The translations under genes were made by a program, and so were the position numbers. Below are positions 1 through 12,450 of a stretch of DNA of 64,000 nt, piece by piece. Source of the stretch: Amaurobius ferox (taxonomy: Eukaryota > Arthropoda > Arachnida > Araneae > Amaurobiidae); NCBI GenBank assembly GCA_951213105.1, contig OX578133.1:144908051-144972050 (forward strand), given 5' to 3'. Below the pieces are notes generated by a model that saw only the letters and a program-made list of their open reading frames with translations, did no database searches and was not told the DNA's origin. Each line of letters opens with the position of its first letter. Position 1 is the first letter of the stretch.

Positions 1-654
1 AGATATTATCTATCACTAATATCAGAAACACACAATTTGTGTTCACTTTGATTAAATACTTGGACCTGACGAAGAGTTTTTTCAAAATGAAAAATTCATT
101 TATTTAGGCCTAGCGCTTATCCACATGTATAGCCTTAATACTTGGATTTTGTTTGTGTTTCAATTATCAAATCCATTCCATTGATATTTGCTGATTATCT
201 TTAGCTTAATGACTAGATATTTGCATTTTTTCCATTTGATTGATGATTCTCTATTTTATACTTCTTATTATTATGTAGGCATTTTTTTTAAAGTTAGGAT
301 TTTTGAGTTGAAACTTCTCTCTATTCTATCATTAAAATTTCATATATATATATATTAAAAAAAAGTAGTCGCCGCAGCTGTTTGACTAATTTCTGGAGAT
401 TCTTTGCTTCGTACCGCAAAAACAATTGCATATAAAAATATGAAATTTGGTACACGTGTAGAAAAAGCTTCGGAAAATACGTTAAAATAAACCGTTGTTT
501 TGATATATATTGTAGTTTACTAAACATTTAATGTCAAAGTCAAAGACAACATATTTGAGCTGCGAGTTCGCGTCCTGGATAGACTAATAATAGCAAGACC
601 ACGAATTTTTGCAGGCTGGTACCTACATGGGTGAATTTTTGCAGCATGGAGCCC
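1..654. other. No supported gene
   Basis: AT-rich. A stretch at about 405-460 (TTCGTACCGCAAAAACAATT, AATATGAAATTTGGTACACG) resembles 2,890-2,945 and is probably a decayed transposon 5' region. Confidence 0.4.
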
Positions 655-2860
655 CTTTTTAACACTTTACAACATAGTTGAAAAGTGTTTATGACTTTGT
701 TCATTCTGTCTGTCTGTCTGTCTGTCCGTTAGCTCGATAACTACCATAAAAATGACTGTATCAAAATGAAATTTTAGTATGTTTTTCAGACGGTCTATGG
801 GACCAATGGGAATATAAATAAATAATTTCACCTAATTAGTTTTTTATTGAACCCGGGTTGAAAAAATGAAATACATTGAACCCTATGGGACCTAATTTTT
901 CAAGCATTTTTTAAGCACATTTAAAATTCACTAATTGCTTCGAAATTTTTAGGAAATATTCACATTATCCCATAAAATATATAAAAAAAATTTCAGTAAA
1001 ATATGTTAGGTAGTTTTTTAATTAAAAATAATTTAATATAGGGAGAAAAACGAATTCAATTAAATTCTAACTTTTGCGATATCCTCCAGAAAGAAAAAAT
1101 AGATATATTATATAATAAATATCTTTCCAAGAGTTTAATTATTTTGTATGTGAGAGAGGCTTCACAATTAAAAATAAATTTGGTAGATAACAATTTTTCA
1201 AATTTTTTTTTAATTCTATATAACTCTTCATGATATACTTATTTGATGGCGTTTTTAATGCACTTTCCTACGTCCTAGAGATTTAAAATTTGGTGCACAG
1301 CTTAAATTTGTAGAACATTTTATTCTACAGCAATTTGGTGGATCTTTAAATATAGATCCTACATTTTTTTTTTAAATGGCCTGCAAATAATCCCCATTTA
1401 CTTCTATAAATCATTGTTGTAATATTGTTAAAAATTCTGATGTGGACAGCACATGTCTTTCTCTGCAGACTCATATTCACGTTCTCTTTATTTCTTCAAT
1501 AATAATTTCATTTTATCTGCACAAAATAACAGTCATAAGTATTTTAAATGACATTGAATTTGCACGTTAAACTTAAATTTGGTTCTCATTTGATAGATGG
1601 ACTTATTGTCAAAGGTGGCGTAGCGAAAACGCAAAAAAACTAAAATATCTAAAGAACGGCTAGTCCTAGAGTAATGGGGTTAGTCTTATTCTTTTTGTTG
1701 TCAAAAATCACGTATAAAATAGGAATTTAATTGATACAATTGAGCACACGTAGTCTTTTATTTTTATATTTAACGATTTTTGCGGGCCATTTCGCAAAAA
1801 CAGCCCGTTCCTTTTTCCCGAATCGTACTAGAATAACCTACAAGTGATTTATATAACAAATTTTGTTAAATTTGGTATATAAATCACTTATAAGTTATTG
1901 AAATATTATACACCAAATTGTGGTAAATTTGGTCCATTAGTTTTTAGCTAGAGTGGATAAAGGCAATTTCTGCCGGTCATTTCGCACAGAAGGCAGATTC
2001 TTTTATTACGAATCGTACTATAATCAAAATGAACATCAGGATTTCCCTCAAAAAACTTACCAGATTTTATTAAATTCGGTCCATTAGTTTTTCAGTTAGA
2101 GTGGATGCAATATCCTCACAGACACACAGAAACACACACAGATACACCCTTACACACACAGACGTCTTCCTAAAAATAGTTTTTTCGTGTTCTAGAAGTC
2201 CCAAAACGTCGAAAACCCAGACCATCCGTCTCGTCCGAAGACTTAGAGAAGCCATTTGGATGGCCGGGAAAAAAGTCCCAAAACGTGTAGATCCTTCGAA
2301 AATTCGAGTTCCGATCTTCGACACGATTCCAATACTTTGAATACATACACACGCACACACATATATTATCTGTGTATTATCTGTGTATCTAAATTCCGTG
2401 CCTACATAATTACAATAGTTGTGATTTTAAATGATCCCTAAACTTTTATTATTTCTTCAACGAAGCCTAATTTTAACTTATGCAGAATGCAAATATCTCA
2501 AGCGATTGTAAGGTGAGTTACATAAGAATTGCTAAATATTTTTCACACAAAATTATTTAGCTCTGGAGTCTGGAATACAAGTTATATGAATGAGATATTC
2601 ATTGATTTTGCATAGAGAATCAGATGATTTATATTTCGATACAGTTTTAAATATTTAAGTATAATAAATTACTGTAGTACTGTGATAATGTAAAAGATAC
2701 CACCACTGAATATATCACATTTTAGAGATATTAAATCAAATTACATTTCAGTTGGAAAGTGTTTCATAATCAATGCTTATGCATGATTGATATTTCTTGT
2801 TTAATTTCGATGAAGTTTTTGATATATTTTACGTTTATGCACTTCTGAAGTGAACTTTTT
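655..2860 (+). repeat. Left arm of a giant foldback repeat
   Basis: Block A (655-1040, starting AACACTTTAC, with a TCTG run and AACCCGGGTTGAA) and block B (2440-2860, with GAAGCCTAATTTTAA and AGCTCTGGAGTCTGG) are repeated in inverted order and orientation at 6180-7172. About 1.4 kb between A and B (1040-2440) has no counterpart in the other arm and looks like a later insertion. It carries an AC-rich stretch and a small repeat at about 2203-2268. Confidence 0.8.
1842..1889. repeat. 48-bp near-perfect hairpin
   Basis: Stem AAGTGATTTATATA pairs with TATATAAATCACTT, then one A-G mismatch, then CAAATTT pairs with AAATTTG around a TGTT loop: 21 of 22 pairs. Confidence 0.9.
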
Positions 2861-3109
2861 TTTTCCGTATCGGCACGTCTAGCGATTTCTCTGTCTGGTA
2901 CTGTAAAAACTATAGCTTACAAAAATATGAAATTTGGTACATTTATGAGAAATAATAGGGTAACACGATGAAATAACACGTATATCGATTTAAACTTTAG
3001 TTTGGCATGATCAAGGAATTTAGTTTTTGGATTCCCTGTGCAATGAAAAATCCCTGCTTTTCCCTCCTGCTGAAAATAGGCAGGGATAGAAAAGAGAGTT
3101 TTGAAAGTA

Positions 3110-3240
3110 AATTTTCTAGGAAAGATAGATATGAAGCGAGCTCTGAGAGCGCAGCGAGTAGGAAGCGAAGCCTTCCTAAGGGGGGTTGCGCGAGTGGAGC
3201 GAGTAAGGGGCAGAGCTCCCTACCCTAGTATAATAATTTT
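3110..3240. other. GC-richer island inside the foldback spacer
   Basis: The core, about 3150-3230, has recurrent AGCGAG/AGCGAAG/GGAGCGAG words and an AAGGGGGG run, in strong contrast to the surrounding AT-rich DNA. The open frame across it (3007-3228) has no recognisable domain. Origin unknown. Confidence 0.5.
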
Positions 3241-3506
3241 TCGATTCAAATTCGGACGTCAAGTTATCTTTGACGTCTTCCTCTTTGGGATTATGCTTGA
3301 TTGCCACCCCCCCTTTTTTCGATTCTGTAATTAAATTGTAATTTAATATGCTGTTCTTTTGTTGTTGAAATTTTTGAAACTCTAAAAAAAAATTTTACGG
3401 TTCATCCTTGTCTAAACGTAGTTCTTTTGTAAATTGTATTTATGCAAATTTTGTTGCTATATCTGGTTTATATATGAACGATTCAAACTTTATTTCCGTG
3501 TAGCCA

Positions 3507-3610
3507 CTGATGAAGAGCGTACTTATGCTCGAAAGCGCTATGACCTTTTTTTAAACTTTTGTACGTCTTATAGGAAGTGAAATAAAGACCTTCTGTTGTG
3601 GATGTGTGTT
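3507..3610 (+). ncRNA. Hammerhead-like motif with AATAAA tail (possible Penelope-like element end)
   Basis: CTGATGA at 3507-3513, then A, then GAGC/GCTC around an 8-nt loop, then GAAA at 3531-3534. This matches the conserved core order of a hammerhead ribozyme (CUGAUGA, helix II, GAAA). AATAAA follows about 55 nt later. Hammerheads are known in the terminal repeats of Penelope-like retroelements. Helices I and III and the cleavage site are not convincing by eye, so activity is unsupported. Confidence 0.35.
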
Positions 3611-3619
3611 TAATTTTGC

Positions 3620-4062
3620 TACAATTCCTTTATATTAATTTATTTTTAAATAGATCAAAATATGCATATTTTATTTTTTATTTACTTATTTCACCGCATC
3701 TGAAAAAATTAGCACAATTCTATAGTTTGGCAAAAATATAGGTGTACATCTTTGCATTCTAATAAAAAATATTTTGAATTCTTCTATTTTCTGATTTTCT
3801 GTTAATTTTCAACCAAATGTATAAAAATCGAAATTTTAGATGCTGTTCTTTCTCCGGTAGCAGTGGACGTTTTTGCTCATGCTTGTTAAATTAGTGCGAG
3901 CGACTACACATGCGTTGAAACTAAAGGATTTGGATTGAAACGAAAGGTGTGAATGATTTTGATTCAACAGGTGATTTGAAAATTGAGCGGTGTTATTTGT
4001 ATCTGTATTATTTAAGTATCGGAAACTTAGTTAGCATCCGGACAACGTCGGTTAATTAATTA
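3620..4062 (+). mobile_element. Degraded Helitron family Z fragment (3' part)
   Basis: Shares ATTAGCACAATTCTATAGTT and following sequence with 13,790-13,990 and 26,170-26,330. It ends in CATCCGGACAACGTCGG, a decayed form of the CCCGGGCAACGCCGGG hairpin seen at 14,320. The CTAG terminus is lost. Confidence 0.5.
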
Positions 4063-4984
4063 CGTTTAATATAAATTTTCGAAGAACATCAAGAGCAACA
4101 TATAAAACACACAAACGAACAACATGTAAAATGCTTGCCATTTTTTAAACTTTTGCTTTAAAATAAATAGAAGCGGTTACAATATTTTATTGCAATTATA
4201 TAGCTAGTTATATGTTGAAACTAAAACTAAAAGTTGTCGAACTGTCAATATCTCTAATAAATAAATATTCCTTTTATGATCCATATTTTGAAAAGGGATA
4301 TTCACCTATTCAAATCAAATGCTTATGGAGTAACTATTCAAAACCTTAAAAGTTTCACGTATATTGAGTGTCCATATGATAGTTTGTGTTGTGAATTTAT
4401 ACTCAAAAACTATTTATCCATTTTGAAATATAGGGGAGCAGGGCGAACTACTCATAAGCTCACTCAAAACCGTTTTTCTACCACAGGTAAAGTAAGCAAA
4501 TATTGAAGACCCACGAAGCTCTGGGGGCCCATCTTCCATGCTCAATAAACCTTTTTGCAATAAAAGTTTTATGAGAGGGCGGTCTAGAATTTAATTTTAC
4601 CTAGGGGTCTCGGCAAATGTTAAGCCGGCCCTGAAATCTCCAGGCCCGTGCCTAGGATTGCAAATTCTAACAGGAGACAAATTGCTTGAAGAACAAAATT
4701 TTGGAATTTTAACTTATTCAACAAAAATGTTGGTTAGAAAGAAAAAGTTTAAGAGTAAGATGAATTAAAGAAACTATATCTTAAATACTACCTTGCCGGA
4801 AATATAATTTAGTTTTCAAAATTATTTGGACTAGATAGGTACCACTCTATAGCGTTTATTGAAAGAACAAACACTTCATTTTAAATATTGCGTATTAAGA
4901 ATCTATGCATCATTTCCCAGTATTTTATTGAGATTTAATTATTACTCTCCGTTCTAAAAGCTGTCAAGATGACACGTTTGATAA

Positions 4985-5800
4985 AAACCTGATAAAAATG
5001 TCTGGCGTGACTTTCCTGATATAATGCAATGCTTTTCACAGCTAAGTAATTAATGCTGTACAAAATCGAGGCACAATGATTTTAGCATTCAATTAATTAA
5101 AATTTGGCGCATTTGGTAACTTATTAGTCTTAATAGAATAATTAGTCACGCTCACTTGAGAAACCTGAGTTAACATGCAATTGACATTTAATTTATGCCC
5201 TGTGAAATAAATGGTTATTGGCGAATTCTTGGTATTCAAAATCAAACAATTTACTAAACGTATTTTCTCTCGTGAATAGAACAAAGTAGATCCACGAGAA
5301 TGATGTTAACAGATTTGTTGCTTAATATTGCGCATGAAAGTGAACATGTTTGATAATATTTGTTACTTTTTTAATTTTATGTAATTTTTTAATAAATTTA
5401 TTTGACAAATTGATCAATATCTCAAAAACGGTTCATACTCCTGATATATTAACGATTTTCAAAAAATTGGGCTTTTTCAATGGAGGTGAGGGGGTTTATT
5501 TGACTGTTCATTCAACCACTCTAAAATTTAGAGAGTTCCAGTATTCACTAATTGTTCACTAGTCGTATCAAATTACTTTCGAACCACTTTATTCATTTGT
5601 GAGATATCGCGTCACACAAATTCATGGACACACACACACACAGAGACAGACATCACCCAAAAAACGTTCAATTTGAGTTTATGGATACTTAAAACGTACT
5701 TTTCCATCGGAAACTTGAATTCGACTTTTCGACACCGTTACAGTGAGTGCTTTTTATATACAATATACTATGTATGTAAGGAGAGGAAAAACTAAATTTG
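4985..5800 (+). mobile_element. Family Y inverted-repeat element, right-half fragment
   Basis: The order of boxes matches 36,590-38,350: a CTTTCCTGATATAATGCAATG start, a GTGAATAGAACAAAGTAGATC region, a short AC run (5628-5641) after GAGATATCG, AAAAACGTTCAAT, and the terminal ATACTATGTATGTAAGG. No coding sequence. Confidence 0.6.
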
Positions 5801-6179
5801 CGAAATCTGCATAATTTTACTATTTTCGACTTAAAGGAATCTGATAGGCAGCATATGTTCAGGACCATTTCATTTGTAAAATTTCTTGCATCTAATCTCC
5901 CTATTACGTAATTATGATAACATCTATTATTTTGACTCACCTATTATTTTGCCTGAACTAACCTATCTATTAATAAAAGTATCAAACACTTAACACAATT
6001 ATAAAGTTAAAGAAAGGGAAATGTATATGAAGAAAATAATCTCAATTTCCCCCTTAATGGTACTCAGTGCTAACGATACATAAATTAATAAAATATTTAA
6101 ATTGCGAAAGATAAGTGTTACTTGCCGGCGAAACAGCTGCTCAGGGAAATTTTAATGGCTGTTACACAAAGAAAATAAT

Positions 6180-7172
6180 GTCCAAAATATATCTAATAAA
6201 TTCTCAGATCATGCACAAAGTATTGATTATGAAACACTTTCCAACTGAAATGCAATTTTATTTAAACATCTCTAAAATGCGATACATTCAGAGCTGACAT
6301 AATTTAAATTATCACAGTACTGCAATAATTTATTATATTTGAAAACGTAAAACTTCATCGAAAAAAATGAACTTTATTCAAATGAAGACAACGAACTATA
6401 AATCGTCTGACTATATATGTAAAAGCAATGAATATTTCATTCATATCACTTTAATTCCAGACTCCAGAGCTAAATAATTTTGCGTGAAAAAAATGAAGCA
6501 ATTCTTATACAACTCATCTTACAATCGCTTGTTTACATTCTACATCCATTAAAATTAGGCTTCTTTGTAGAAATAATCAAAATGTGATGATTATTTAAAC
6601 TTAAAAATATTGTAATTGCGTTGGCGCAGAATATAGATGCACAGAAAATACGCAAAAATAAATAGGACGGATACAACACTAAATATAAATTTAAAAGAAC
6701 TTTAGAAATCACGATTTTGACACTAGGAAAAAAAGATGGATGCCATATTTTATTTTGAAGTGGGTCACGTGATCTCTTCATATAATATGGATGTAATTAT
6801 TATTTTAATTTTTATTTAAAAAACTACCGAACATATTTTGCTGAAATGTTTTTATATATTTTATGAAATAATTTGAATATGTCCTAAAAATTTCGCCTCA
6901 GTTTGTGAATTTTAACTTCGCTTAACATTTTTTTGAAAAATTAGATCATAGGGTTCAGTGTATTTCCCTTTTTCAACCCGGGTTCAATCCAAAATTAATT
7001 CGGTGATATTATTCATTTACATTCCCATATGTCCCACAGACCATCTCTACAACATACTAAAATTTCATTTTGATAAAGTCATTTTTACGTCAGTTATGGT
7101 GCGAACGGACAGACAGACAAAATGAACAAAGTCATAAACACTTTTCAACTATGTTGGAAAGTGTTAAAAAGG
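6180..7172 (-). repeat. Right arm of the giant foldback repeat
   Basis: Inverted copies of block B (6180-6580) and block A (6790-7172). It preserves TTCAACCCGGGTTCAA, the GACAGACAGAC run and AAAGTCATAAACACTTTTCA. It is more compact than the left arm. The arms enclose about 3.3 kb of mixed repeats. Confidence 0.8.
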
Positions 7173-7935
7173 ATAACTCATTTTTCATCGTAATAACGAA
7201 AAATATATTTTGTTATTTTATGTTTAACATTTTCACATAAAATGATAAATATGAGAAGGCGAACTAGCAACTTTCGTCTGAATAATTCGGTTAAAGGGGC
7301 ATACACTTGTAATTAAATGTCCATGGTACAAGTATTTTATCAGTTTATTGTCTACCTAAAGAAATGTTCTGTACGAGAAGACAATTCGGGGTTCCCCCAG
7401 TTTAGAGGAAAGTGCGAAAGTAAAAACAAGGAAAAGGTCAAAATGCTTAATAATGTACTTCGACAGAGTGCAATTATTAAGGGAAAATATTATGTGGGTC
7501 ACTTGTTAGCTTTCAGCTGCTGCTCGGTGGAAATAGAACCAGTTATTCATCTAGAAAATTCGTGGCCCAGAGTTAGAAATTGTTAAAACTCTCGCCTGGC
7601 ATGAAAATGGATGAACTCTGGATTTATTTGCGAATTGTTAAATATTCGAATAGTTTTTTTTTTCTTTTTATAAAAATGAACTTACCAAATACATCATATC
7701 GCATCGAAAACATTACAAAGCATACAAAAGAACATTCTATACTCCTTCTTTTTAGCCGTTCTCGCATATTAAGCTGGAATATTTAATAAGCAAATACAGA
7801 TTTTCAGTCATCCAGCTTTGTTTTACTAGGAAGAACAAAAAATTCATCCAGTTACATCTAAATTTGTGTTTCGGAATAATTTTCTAGCTGAATAAATTTA
7901 ACTTTTTATCGCCATTTTCCTCTTTAATCTTGCAG
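7173..7935. other. No supported feature
   Basis: Two short open frames (7317-7586 and 7580-7786, plus) have no recognisable domain. Nothing else seen. Confidence 0.5.
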
Positions 7936-8004
7936 TCTTCAGAGGAGGTTGGAATAAAACTTGTAGAGGATCTAGCATGGCCGGAATTATGTAGACGCAG
8001 AGAG
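7936..8004 (+). CDS. Isolated candidate exon of an unidentified gene
   Basis: Flanked by a strong acceptor (a pyrimidine tract ending AATCTTGCAG) and a donor (GAG then GTACTT). The 69 nt are open in phase 0 and read SSEEVGIKLVEDLAWPELCR, then RRE. GC content is visibly higher than in the flanks. I do not recognise the family. No partner exon could be tied to it in this window; a possible terminal exon at about 12,112-12,220 is too weak to join. It could be an internal exon of a long-intron gene extending beyond the window, or an exon relic. Confidence 0.5.
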
Positions 8005-8311
8005 GTACTTCCCTTCTTGATTAAAGAATAGCAAATTCTCCATCAAATATGTCCATTTAGAACATTTATTACATTTTAAGTGATTCAATAAAAGACTTAA
8101 AACGAAATAGAAACTTTACGAACAAAAATCAATGTACGCATATTTTTATATCGAAAATGTTCAACAATATGTCTTTTTATACGTACATTATTGAACATTT
8201 CTGTAGATGTACTTTTGAGCGACTGAATTTAAATTTTGCAAAAGTAATATTAATTTACTTCGGTACCTTTCCATCTTTTAAGTTTACAAAGTTAAATTGA
8301 ACATTTTTCAT

Positions 8312-9036
8312 ACTGGGTGTTTTACAAAGAGTGTTCGGAAAGAATATGAAATAAACGGTTGGCCATAGAAATAAAGTGAAATATGAAAAACAATTAGCAA
8401 ACAGAGGAGAATTTAGCTATGATTGTTGCCCAATTTAATTTTTTTATACCTCCCGCAAATCAAAAAAAAAATGTTAAATAGTAAAATTTGTGCCTTGCTT
8501 AATTGGGGCTAAAAAAATTTAGCCGCTACCTTTGCGTGAAAATTTTGCTGAGAAATTGATAACTGAAATACTTGACTTATTCCAATTTACCTAAATTACA
8601 ATTAAAAAATATTTAATTTCCACTGAAAATAAAAAGGAGGTATTTGCAAAGCTATTTAAAACTTAAAAATCATCAATTGAAATTTGCTATCAATTCATTT
8701 TGATGCACTTATTTGGAGCTGGTGCCTCGCAATCGAAAGAAAAATACCTAATAACAATAACTGGAATACCAAAGCGAGTTTTTCATCAAAAAATACCGGG
8801 TGAATTTTTTTCTCTCTAATTAAGCGCCGCGCAAATGTTACTATTTCACATTTCTTTATTGAGGGCCGTATAAAAATTAAATTTTGCACTTTTATGAAAT
8901 TAACAGTTCCGGAGGCTGCAACTATCATAGCCAAATTCTCCTGTATTTGCTGATTATTTTTCATATTTCACTTTACTTCAACAACTAACCTTTGATTTTA
9001 TATTCCTTTCGGATACTCTTTGTGAAGCACCCGAAA
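8312..9036. mobile_element. MITE with long terminal inverted repeats
   Basis: The left end GGGTGTTTTACAAAGAGTGT and the complement of the right end, GGGTGCTTCACAAAGAGTAT, match and stay similar for over 120 bp, through TAAAGTGAAATATGAAAAA and GGAGAATTTNGCTATGAT. About 725 bp with no transposase. Target duplication not determined. Confidence 0.75.
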
Positions 9037-9780
9037 TATTGCAAAAGTTAGGAATATAATGAAATGTGAACACGGCATTCCCTAGTTAATCAGTGGAATG
9101 CAAATTATCGAAAAGAAAAATGCAAACATCTAACTCAGAGAGTTTGTTAATTAAAATAACATCCAACAACACTGAGTCACTGGGGCCCTCTGAGTGGATG
9201 GGGTTCAAAACTCTATGAATTCTACAGTAAGTCTGTCGCTGGCAATTTAGCAGCACACGCAGTCAGGGTAAAGATTGTTTTCCCTTTTTTTTAACCTATA
9301 CATCCTCGATCTGGAATCTTGACCTCTGCATCACGTGAATGACTCTCCATTGTGTCGGAAGAAATGGTGTGATCTCATTCAGGCGACATTCAAACCCACG
9401 TGATGCAACTAGGTTAATAGCTTAGACAGTATTTTTTTCAATTCTTTTGTATATCGTAACTGAGGAACTGGTTAGATAGCTAACTAACCTGATTGCGTTT
9501 CAAATTGGACTCTGTAGAACAAAGACGAACTTGTTAATTTGCTGCCCCAGGCACGAGTATGTATGATCACTTAACCACATACACAGACACACATCTGCAG
9601 ACCCTAGACAATTTCATATTTATCCCTCTCAAAGACGCAAATGCTTTTCCGCCTCTAATATTTTGAGCGCCTATAAATGTTATATCTGCTACATATAGAC
9701 AAGAGATTCTCAGACAGTTGCTCATGAGCACTACAGTGCTTGCTCTCCCTTATTTAGTACTCTTTTAATCTTGAAGTCGT
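9037..9780. other. No supported gene
   Basis: AT-rich with no repeat I could match. A small inverted pair, GCATCACGTG (near 9330) and CACGTGATGC (near 9399), is the only visible symmetry. Confidence 0.4.
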
Positions 9781-10012
9781 GTTCAGGCCCATAGCCAGCA
9801 CAAAGGGATGAGGGGGGAGGGCTCAGTTATATTTATAGGGGGCTGACCAAAACTGATTCTATATCACGGTAAGAGCATTTTTTTCTCGTACAAGTCGTGT
9901 TCAGGCCCATAACCAACACAAATGGATGAGGGGGGAGGGCTCAGTTATATTTATAGGGAGCTGACCAAAACTGATTCTATATCACGGTGAGAGCATTTTT
10001 TCTTGTACATTG
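9781..10012. repeat. Two-copy direct tandem repeat, 118-bp unit
   Basis: GTTCAGGCCCATA begins both copies (9781 and 9899). The copies differ at only a handful of positions, including the shared GATGAGGGGGGAGGGCTCAG segment. Recent local duplication. Confidence 0.9.
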
Positions 10013-12103
10013 TAATACGTGCATTTACTGGTAAAAAAGTTACCTTCAAATTTTTAGTGGTGCTGTTAGTATTAGAAAATATTATTTGGTAAGAAAAAGA
10101 AAGCAATAATATATTAATTAACCAAAGTGTAAAATTTTATTACTCTGTCTTTTAAATTGCAACGATTTATCAATAATGTCATTGACCAATAACGATTGAT
10201 CAATATTTACACTCTTCACCTTACTAAGATTAATTAAAAACGTGAATTGAATTTACTACGTGCGGTTATTAATATGAGTCAAAAACTGCTTTGGCGCAAT
10301 TATCATAAGAAGTACAGATAAAATTTATATTTTAAACACACATTTAGCATCTTAGTTTGAAATGCTCTTACATTAAACTTTAAAACATTAAATATATATA
10401 TCAGTCAATGTTTCTATTTTCGAAACTTAATAAAACTGAATTTGACTGTCTTTGACTTATCTTACATTGACATTGTAGCCTGTCTATTTTTGTCAGCACT
10501 GAAAATGCACGTTATCACATTCTCGCATAATGCAGTGCTGTAACTAAAGCCCTCTACTAGTTGCTACTAAACTGTAACCAGAAGAAAAGCATCTTTCATT
10601 ATATAACGTTTTAAAGTAGTTACCATTTTCCTGAAATTTACCATTTAGACAACTTTTAGCTACAATTAGTTCAATTTGAGGGATTCCTTACATTTTTATG
10701 AAATTTCAATTGTTATACATCTTAATTTAAATTTTGAATTGTAAAACTCGCTGGTATAAGTTATTGATAACTGAAAATTCGTTTTCCAAATTATTGGAGC
10801 ACCATACATCTAATGTTCCATTATACATCGACTTCAACTTTTGGTACTGGCCTATTTCAGATGTCTCATTTATGTGACCATAAACGATATGATTATATAA
10901 TGCTGTGTTTTTTCTGTGAAACCGATGTTTTCTCTGTAACTCAGTGTTTTTTTAAAGATCTTGGCTAACTTAAAAAAAAATCAAATTATGAAAGCCACTC
11001 TCATTGCAGCATCCATAGAGAGGCTTTGCGTTTTTTTCATCCCGGCTACGTGAAAGGACTGAAAGTGTCAATTCCCATATAAGCTCTTAAAAGTTGTGGC
11101 TTATAGCAAGTTTCTTGCTGCCATTACAGATATCGGTAAACGCGAAACTATTCCATGGATGCTAGTATCTGCAATAAGAGCGTATTCCATATTTTTGGGT
11201 TATGTGTTTTATGAAAATCAAATTCTTCATCACACCTGAAGCAGCTTCAGAGACTGACACACAACATTCACGATATTGCTGGACACTTTACAGCTTGTTA
11301 CGACTTCTTTGTTGAGTTTTATTTGCTGGTTGTATGATGTCAGGAAGTTTTATGACATAATCATTCAACCAAACAAACAAAAATCATTTAATATTAAATG
11401 GAACAAACCAATGTTTACAGTAATATCTTCCGTGTCAAATCTTGTATTATGAATTTTCGTTCAAGATTTATAATGTAGATTTTAGAAGTTTGTTCGGTTT
11501 AAATGTCACACATGCCCACCTTGTGTCCATCTTGTCTTTCCAATAGTAAGCGATTCAATCCTATTAGAAGGAGCTCCAAGTTCTTTTAGGATGAATCAGC
11601 TTCCCTGCCCCCATCTGATTACAGCCCCGGTTTGTTTGCAAATATTTACTATAAGCGCCCAATATCAAAATATTGTTTATGAAATATTCTTTTAAATCCA
11701 AAACTCCTGAGGTAGAAATATTAACGAACTGTTAGGTAATTGATTTTAAAAAAATCTGCCATTTTGAAAAAACCATAATCTTGCACGACATAAGTTTGAA
11801 TGAAAAAATTAAATATTATGCCATTGACTCATAATTATTAAACGCTGTCTCTGAATCTGGTATTTATAATCATCAAACAAGATTCATTTATATATAAATA
11901 TTGCAGTTACCACATTGACATAAACTTTTATACAAACATTTGAAGCCATATTATTATGTCTTCATAATAACTGCATGAAGAGTTTATTATGTATAAATTA
12001 TATATTGATAAGGTCAATATATAAAATTGAGAACATTTAGTGTATTTGAGGTATTTCAGTTATCAGAAAAAAAAACAGGAAATCAAGAATTGCCATTATC
12101 ATG
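10013..12103. other. No supported gene
   Basis: About 2 kb of AT-rich DNA. No long open frame, no splice-bounded exon I would defend and no matched repeat. Confidence 0.4.
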
Positions 12104-12111
12104 AGGCAGGT

Positions 12112-12220
12112 ATCCTAAACTGCACGTGAAGTACGAGCAGAGCCGGAATGAAGATGGTCGAGAAGCATCCAGAACAAGTATGAAGAATAAGATCAAAGGG
12201 GGGGACGGTCGGTTACAGTG
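12112..12220 (+). other. Possible terminal exon or coding relic
   Basis: GC-richer frame reading from GTATCCTAAACTG to a TGA at about 12,213, including HVKYEQSRNEDGREASRTSM. It has no recognisable domain, the upstream acceptor is poor, and a TA run follows at once. Weak. Confidence 0.2.
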
Positions 12221-12320
12221 ATATATATATATATATATATATATACATACACACACATATATAGTAAAATAAAAATTCTTCAATTATACACACACACACA
12301 CACACATATATATATATGCA
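12219..12320. repeat. TA and CA microsatellites
   Basis: A TA run at about 12,219-12,244, and CA then TA runs at about 12,286-12,317. Confidence 0.9.
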
Positions 12321-12359
12321 ATATAATACTTCAATGTGCTTGTACCATGTAATATGTCT

Positions 12360-12450
12360 CTGATGACGGACGTTTTAGGATCGAAAGTGCTGAGGCAAAT
12401 GTAATTTAATTTACGTCGTGTATGCTGGAATAAAATTTTAATTACACATT
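12360..12450 (+). other. Second hammerhead-like core with AATAAA tail
   Basis: CTGATGA at 12360-12366 and GAAA at 12383-12386, with AATAAA about 45 nt later: the same arrangement as at 3507. Helix II pairing is poor here, so this copy looks decayed. Confidence 0.25.

Noticed and set aside
2070..2360. Overlapping open frames of 62-96 codons on both strands
   Set aside because: They cover an AC-rich repeat tail and a small repeat, with no family match.
4600..4700. Retroelement-like phrase near GCCGGCCCTGAAATC / CAGGCCCGTGCC
   Set aside because: Too short and degenerate to assign to an element.
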